Positions 41,645 through 43,635 of a DNA stretch of 43,635 nt are shown here, piece after piece; position 1 is the first letter of the stretch, and the number at the start of each line of letters is the position of its first letter. A program made the translations under genes and the position numbers. This stretch comes from Apilactobacillus xinyiensis (GTDB lineage: Bacteria > Bacillota > Bacilli > Lactobacillales > Lactobacillaceae), in assembly GCF_019656235.1 (NCBI RefSeq), contig NZ_BPLL01000012.1:1-43635 (forward strand). Reading direction: 5' to 3'. Under the pieces are notes generated by a model that worked only from the letters and a program-made list of their open reading frames with translations, was not told the DNA's origin and did not search any database.

Positions 41645-43294
41645 TTAATTTACACCTTTCATTAAACGTTTAACTGGTTTAACAAATAAAATTAAAATTA
41701 ATCCAAATACAATTGCAAACAATCCAACAAACGCAAAATATTTAACTTCATTACCAGTATAATATTTTACGATTTGAGAGTTAATAGCTTGAGCAGCTGC
41801 ATCTGCTAAAAACCACATACTCATCATTTGAGATGAGAAAGCTTTAGGTGCCAATTTAGTGGTTACAGAAAGTCCAATTGGAGAAATTAACATCTCAGCA
41901 ATTTCAATGATTGCCCAACTACCTATTAACCAAAAAGGACTAACTTTACTAGTTCCAAACAATGAAACTGGTATTACCATAAATAAGTAAGATAGACCTG
42001 ATATGATCATACCCATTACAAATTTTGAAGGTGAACTAGGTTGAGAATCTTTTAACTTATTCCATATAAACGCAAAAATTGGTGTGTATATCATTATAAA
42101 TAAAGGATTCAAGGATTGATACCAAGAAGGCAAAATATTAATATGAAAAATGCTTTTGCTTTGTAGTCCAATAAACAATGAACTCAATACTAAAACTATA
42201 AAAGGTATAGATAAACTTAAATTAAAAACTTTTTTATTCTGAACTCGTTTATTTCCATAAACATAGCCAATTAAAATCATAACTGCAAGAACTAACAAAA
42301 TAGATATAATTAAACCTTTGCTTAAGAAAATATCATTTTTTGTTTGTGTTCCAGCAAACATTGCAAGAACAACAGCACCCTGTTCTTCTATGGCCCAAAA
42401 AACTACTGCAGCTATAAATAATGGTATGTATGCCCAAACTCTAGATTTTTCAACACTATTTACCTTACTACTTGTTAACATGGTAATGAAGTAAACTATA
42501 GGTGTTAAAATAGCAATTATACTTAGTAAGGTTATAAAATTATCAATATTAAGTGATCCCATCACAAACATTAAACCTAATACTAATCCAAAACCAAATA
42601 GTCCAATTAAGCATCTAATAAACAATTTTTTTAAATCACTAGGCTCTAAAGGATTACTTGGATACATACTATCAGCACTTAATGTTTTTTTACCTTCAAC
42701 ATAATATTGAACTAAGCCAAAAAACATGCCAACCGCAGCTAATGAAAATCCTAAATGAAAATTAACTTGTAAACCTAGACTTCCTACTAACCAAGGCGAA
42801 ACTAAAGATCCTAAGTTAATTCCAAACACAAAGATAGTGAAACCAGAATCTCTTCGTCGATCGGTTTTAGAATATAAATCACCCACCATATCTGAAACAT
42901 TAGGCTTTAATAAACCAGTACCAAAAGTTATAAGTACTATCGACATAAACAGTGTAATTCCACCCATTGGAATTGATAATGCTATATGCCCTAACATTAT
43001 CAAGATTCCTCCATAGAAAACAGTTTTTCTACTTCCAAAAATTCTATCACTTAAATAACCACCAAAAACGGAAGATAAATAAACTAAAGAACCATATATT
43101 GACATAATAGATAATGCGTTGGCTTGACTAAATCCTAGTCCACCATCTTTAATAGAATAATACATATAGTAAATGAGAATGGCTCTCATTCCATAATAAC
43201 TAAATCTTTCCCACATTTCTGTGAAAAATAAAGTAGATAGACCCTGTGGTTGACCAAAGAATGAGCTATCCATTTTTTTAGAATCTTTACCCAA
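41645..43294 (-). CDS. dtpT: Di-/tripeptide:proton symporter (POT/PTR2 family)
   Basis: Proton-driven peptide importer with about 14 membrane segments. The POT signature ExxER is in FFTEMWERFSYYGMR (about residues 25-39) and the PTR2 motif in FTIFVFGINLGSLVSPWLVGSL (core FGINLGSLVSP). A soluble loop links two halves. The frame is open from 43309, but its first codons are TTGGAGG; the TTG at 43294, 8 nt after GGAGG, is the better start (549 residues). Own strong promoter. Peptides taken up would feed PepC and other peptidases. Confidence 0.95.
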   Translation of the reverse strand: MGKDSKKMDSSFFGQPQGLSTLFFTEMWERFSYYGMRAILIYYMYYSIKDGGLGFSQANALSIMSIYGSLVYLSSVFGGYLSDRIFGSRKTVFYGGILIMLGHIALSIPMGGITLFMSIVLITFGTGLLKPNVSDMVGDLYSKTDRRRDSGFTIFVFGINLGSLVSPWLVGSLGLQVNFHLGFSLAAVGMFFGLVQYYVEGKKTLSADSMYPSNPLEPSDLKKLFIRCLIGLFGFGLVLGLMFVMGSLNIDNFITLLSIIAILTPIVYFITMLTSSKVNSVEKSRVWAYIPLFIAAVVFWAIEEQGAVVLAMFAGTQTKNDIFLSKGLIISILLVLAVMILIGYVYGNKRVQNKKVFNLSLSIPFIVLVLSSLFIGLQSKSIFHINILPSWYQSLNPLFIMIYTPIFAFIWNKLKDSQPSSPSKFVMGMIISGLSYLFMVIPVSLFGTSKVSPFWLIGSWAIIEIAEMLISPIGLSVTTKLAPKAFSSQMMSMWFLADAAAQAINSQIVKYYTGNEVKYFAFVGLFAIVFGLILILFVKPVKRLMKGVN

Positions 43295-43340
43295 ACAAAT
43301 TTCCTCCAAACAATAATCATTTTAATACAATTACATTATG

Positions 43341-43369
43341 ATTATACGCTCATTTTAATTTGTTATCAA
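43341..43369 (-). promoter_or_regulatory. dtpT promoter
   Basis: Minus strand TTGATA (43364-43369), 17-nt spacer, TATAAT (43341-43346), about 47 nt before the start codon. Confidence 0.75.
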
Positions 43370-43390
43370 TTTGATAATAAATAGATTAAA

Positions 43391-43427
43391 ATAAAAGCAC
43401 TCATATTAAAAATATGAGTGCTTTTAT
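43391..43427 (-). terminator. Terminator after tRNA-Thr
   Basis: Perfect 17-bp stem (43391-43407 with 43411-43427) with a 3-nt loop; minus-strand tail includes TTTTAT. Closes the tRNA-Asn-tRNA-Thr transcript. Confidence 0.85.
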
Positions 43428-43433
43428 AATTTA

Positions 43434-43506
43434 TGCCGGCTGCAGGACTTGAACCTGTGACCCTCGGTTTACGATACCGATGCTCTACCAACTGAGCTAA
43501 GCCGGC
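43434..43506 (-). tRNA. tRNA-Thr(CGT)
   Basis: 73 nt; acceptor GCCGGCT/AGCCGGC, anticodon stem TCGGT/ACCGA with loop ATCGTAA, anticodon CGT; T-loop TTCAAGT. No encoded CCA. Confidence 0.96.
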
Positions 43507-43516
43507 AATTGAATAC

Positions 43517-43552
43517 TATAAAAGTGCTAACTTATACAAGTCAGCACTTTTA
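43517..43552 (-). other. Hairpin between tRNA-Asn and tRNA-Thr
   Basis: Arms aaaagtgctaactt and aagtcagcactttt pair with one mismatch; the minus-strand tail is TTTTATAG. It could be a weak terminator or a processing hairpin. No promoter is seen between it and tRNA-Thr. Confidence 0.55.
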
Positions 43553-43561
43553 TAAACATAA

Positions 43562-43634
43562 CTCCGGCAGGCGGGCTCGAACCGTCGACAACCTGATTAA
43601 CAGTCAGGTGCTCTACCAACTGAGCTATGCCGGA
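43562..43634 (-). tRNA. tRNA-Asn(GTT)
   Basis: 73 nt; acceptor TCCGGCA/TGCCGGA with discriminator G, anticodon loop CTGTTAA with anticodon GTT; T-loop TTCGAGC. No encoded CCA. It ends at the window edge, so upstream tRNA genes may follow. Confidence 0.97.
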
Positions 43635-43635
43635 A

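Overview
The window is ordinary core chromosome from a very AT-rich, low-GC Gram-positive bacterium. Gene content and order point to the Lactobacillaceae: tadA-SRP RNA-dnaX-ebfC-recR-yaaL-tmk-darA-holB-yabA-rsmI, then rpmG-secE-nusG-rplKA-rplJL, plus PepC, a DtpT-type peptide transporter, class Ib NrdHEF and LCP/TagA wall genes. Genus cannot be fixed from the sequence alone. No phage, insertion sequence, plasmid or CRISPR array is visible, and no gene-free stretch exceeds 300 bases.

Region by region. 1-10952, all minus strand: a replication/translation housekeeping block. It runs methyltransferase, tadA, SRP RNA, dnaX, ebfC, recR, yaaL, tmk, darA, holB, yabA, rsmI, acyl-ACP thioesterase, tsaB, rimI, tsaD. 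10953-14640, plus: nrdH, nrdE, nrdF behind two NrdR boxes. 14645-17248, minus: mprF (lysyl-phosphatidylglycerol). 17388-21482, minus: sigH-like sigma factor, rpmG, secE, nusG, rplK, rplA, rplJ, rplL, with several r-protein style leaders. 21609-29464, minus: dut, radA, yacL, gltX, then cysS, mrnC, rlmB, rae1. 29711-31855, plus: rpiA and pepC. 31925-33564, minus: EamA transporter and phosphoglycerate-mutase-like gene. 33798-34910, plus: LCP protein. 35014-38890, minus: pncB-nadE (NAD salvage), sprT-like-thrB, tRNA-Leu(AAG). 38978-39697, plus: tagA. 39718-43634, minus: tRNA-Asn, tRNA-Thr, dtpT, tRNA-Tyr, tRNA-Gln, proC, GntR regulator.

Three small genes or RNAs are easy to miss: secE (20517-20690), rpmG (20709-20858) and the SRP RNA (about 9716-9823). 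Start codons were reassigned where a Shine-Dalgarno sequence lies inside the longest open frame. About 14 genes then appear to start with TTG.

I do not see a wholly new system. The most interesting signals are regulatory or RNA-level: (i) a consensus-like nusG promoter followed within about 40 nt by an intrinsic terminator, suggesting attenuation of nusG; (ii) two copies of an L1-site mimic of 23S rRNA, before rplK and before rplA; (iii) a tRNA-Leu with anticodon AAG in a genome segment that also encodes TadA; (iv) an SRP RNA whose conserved M-domain loop carries a G-to-A change; (v) promoters embedded in the terminator hairpin of the preceding gene. All functional statements are inferred from sequence reading; no database search was possible.
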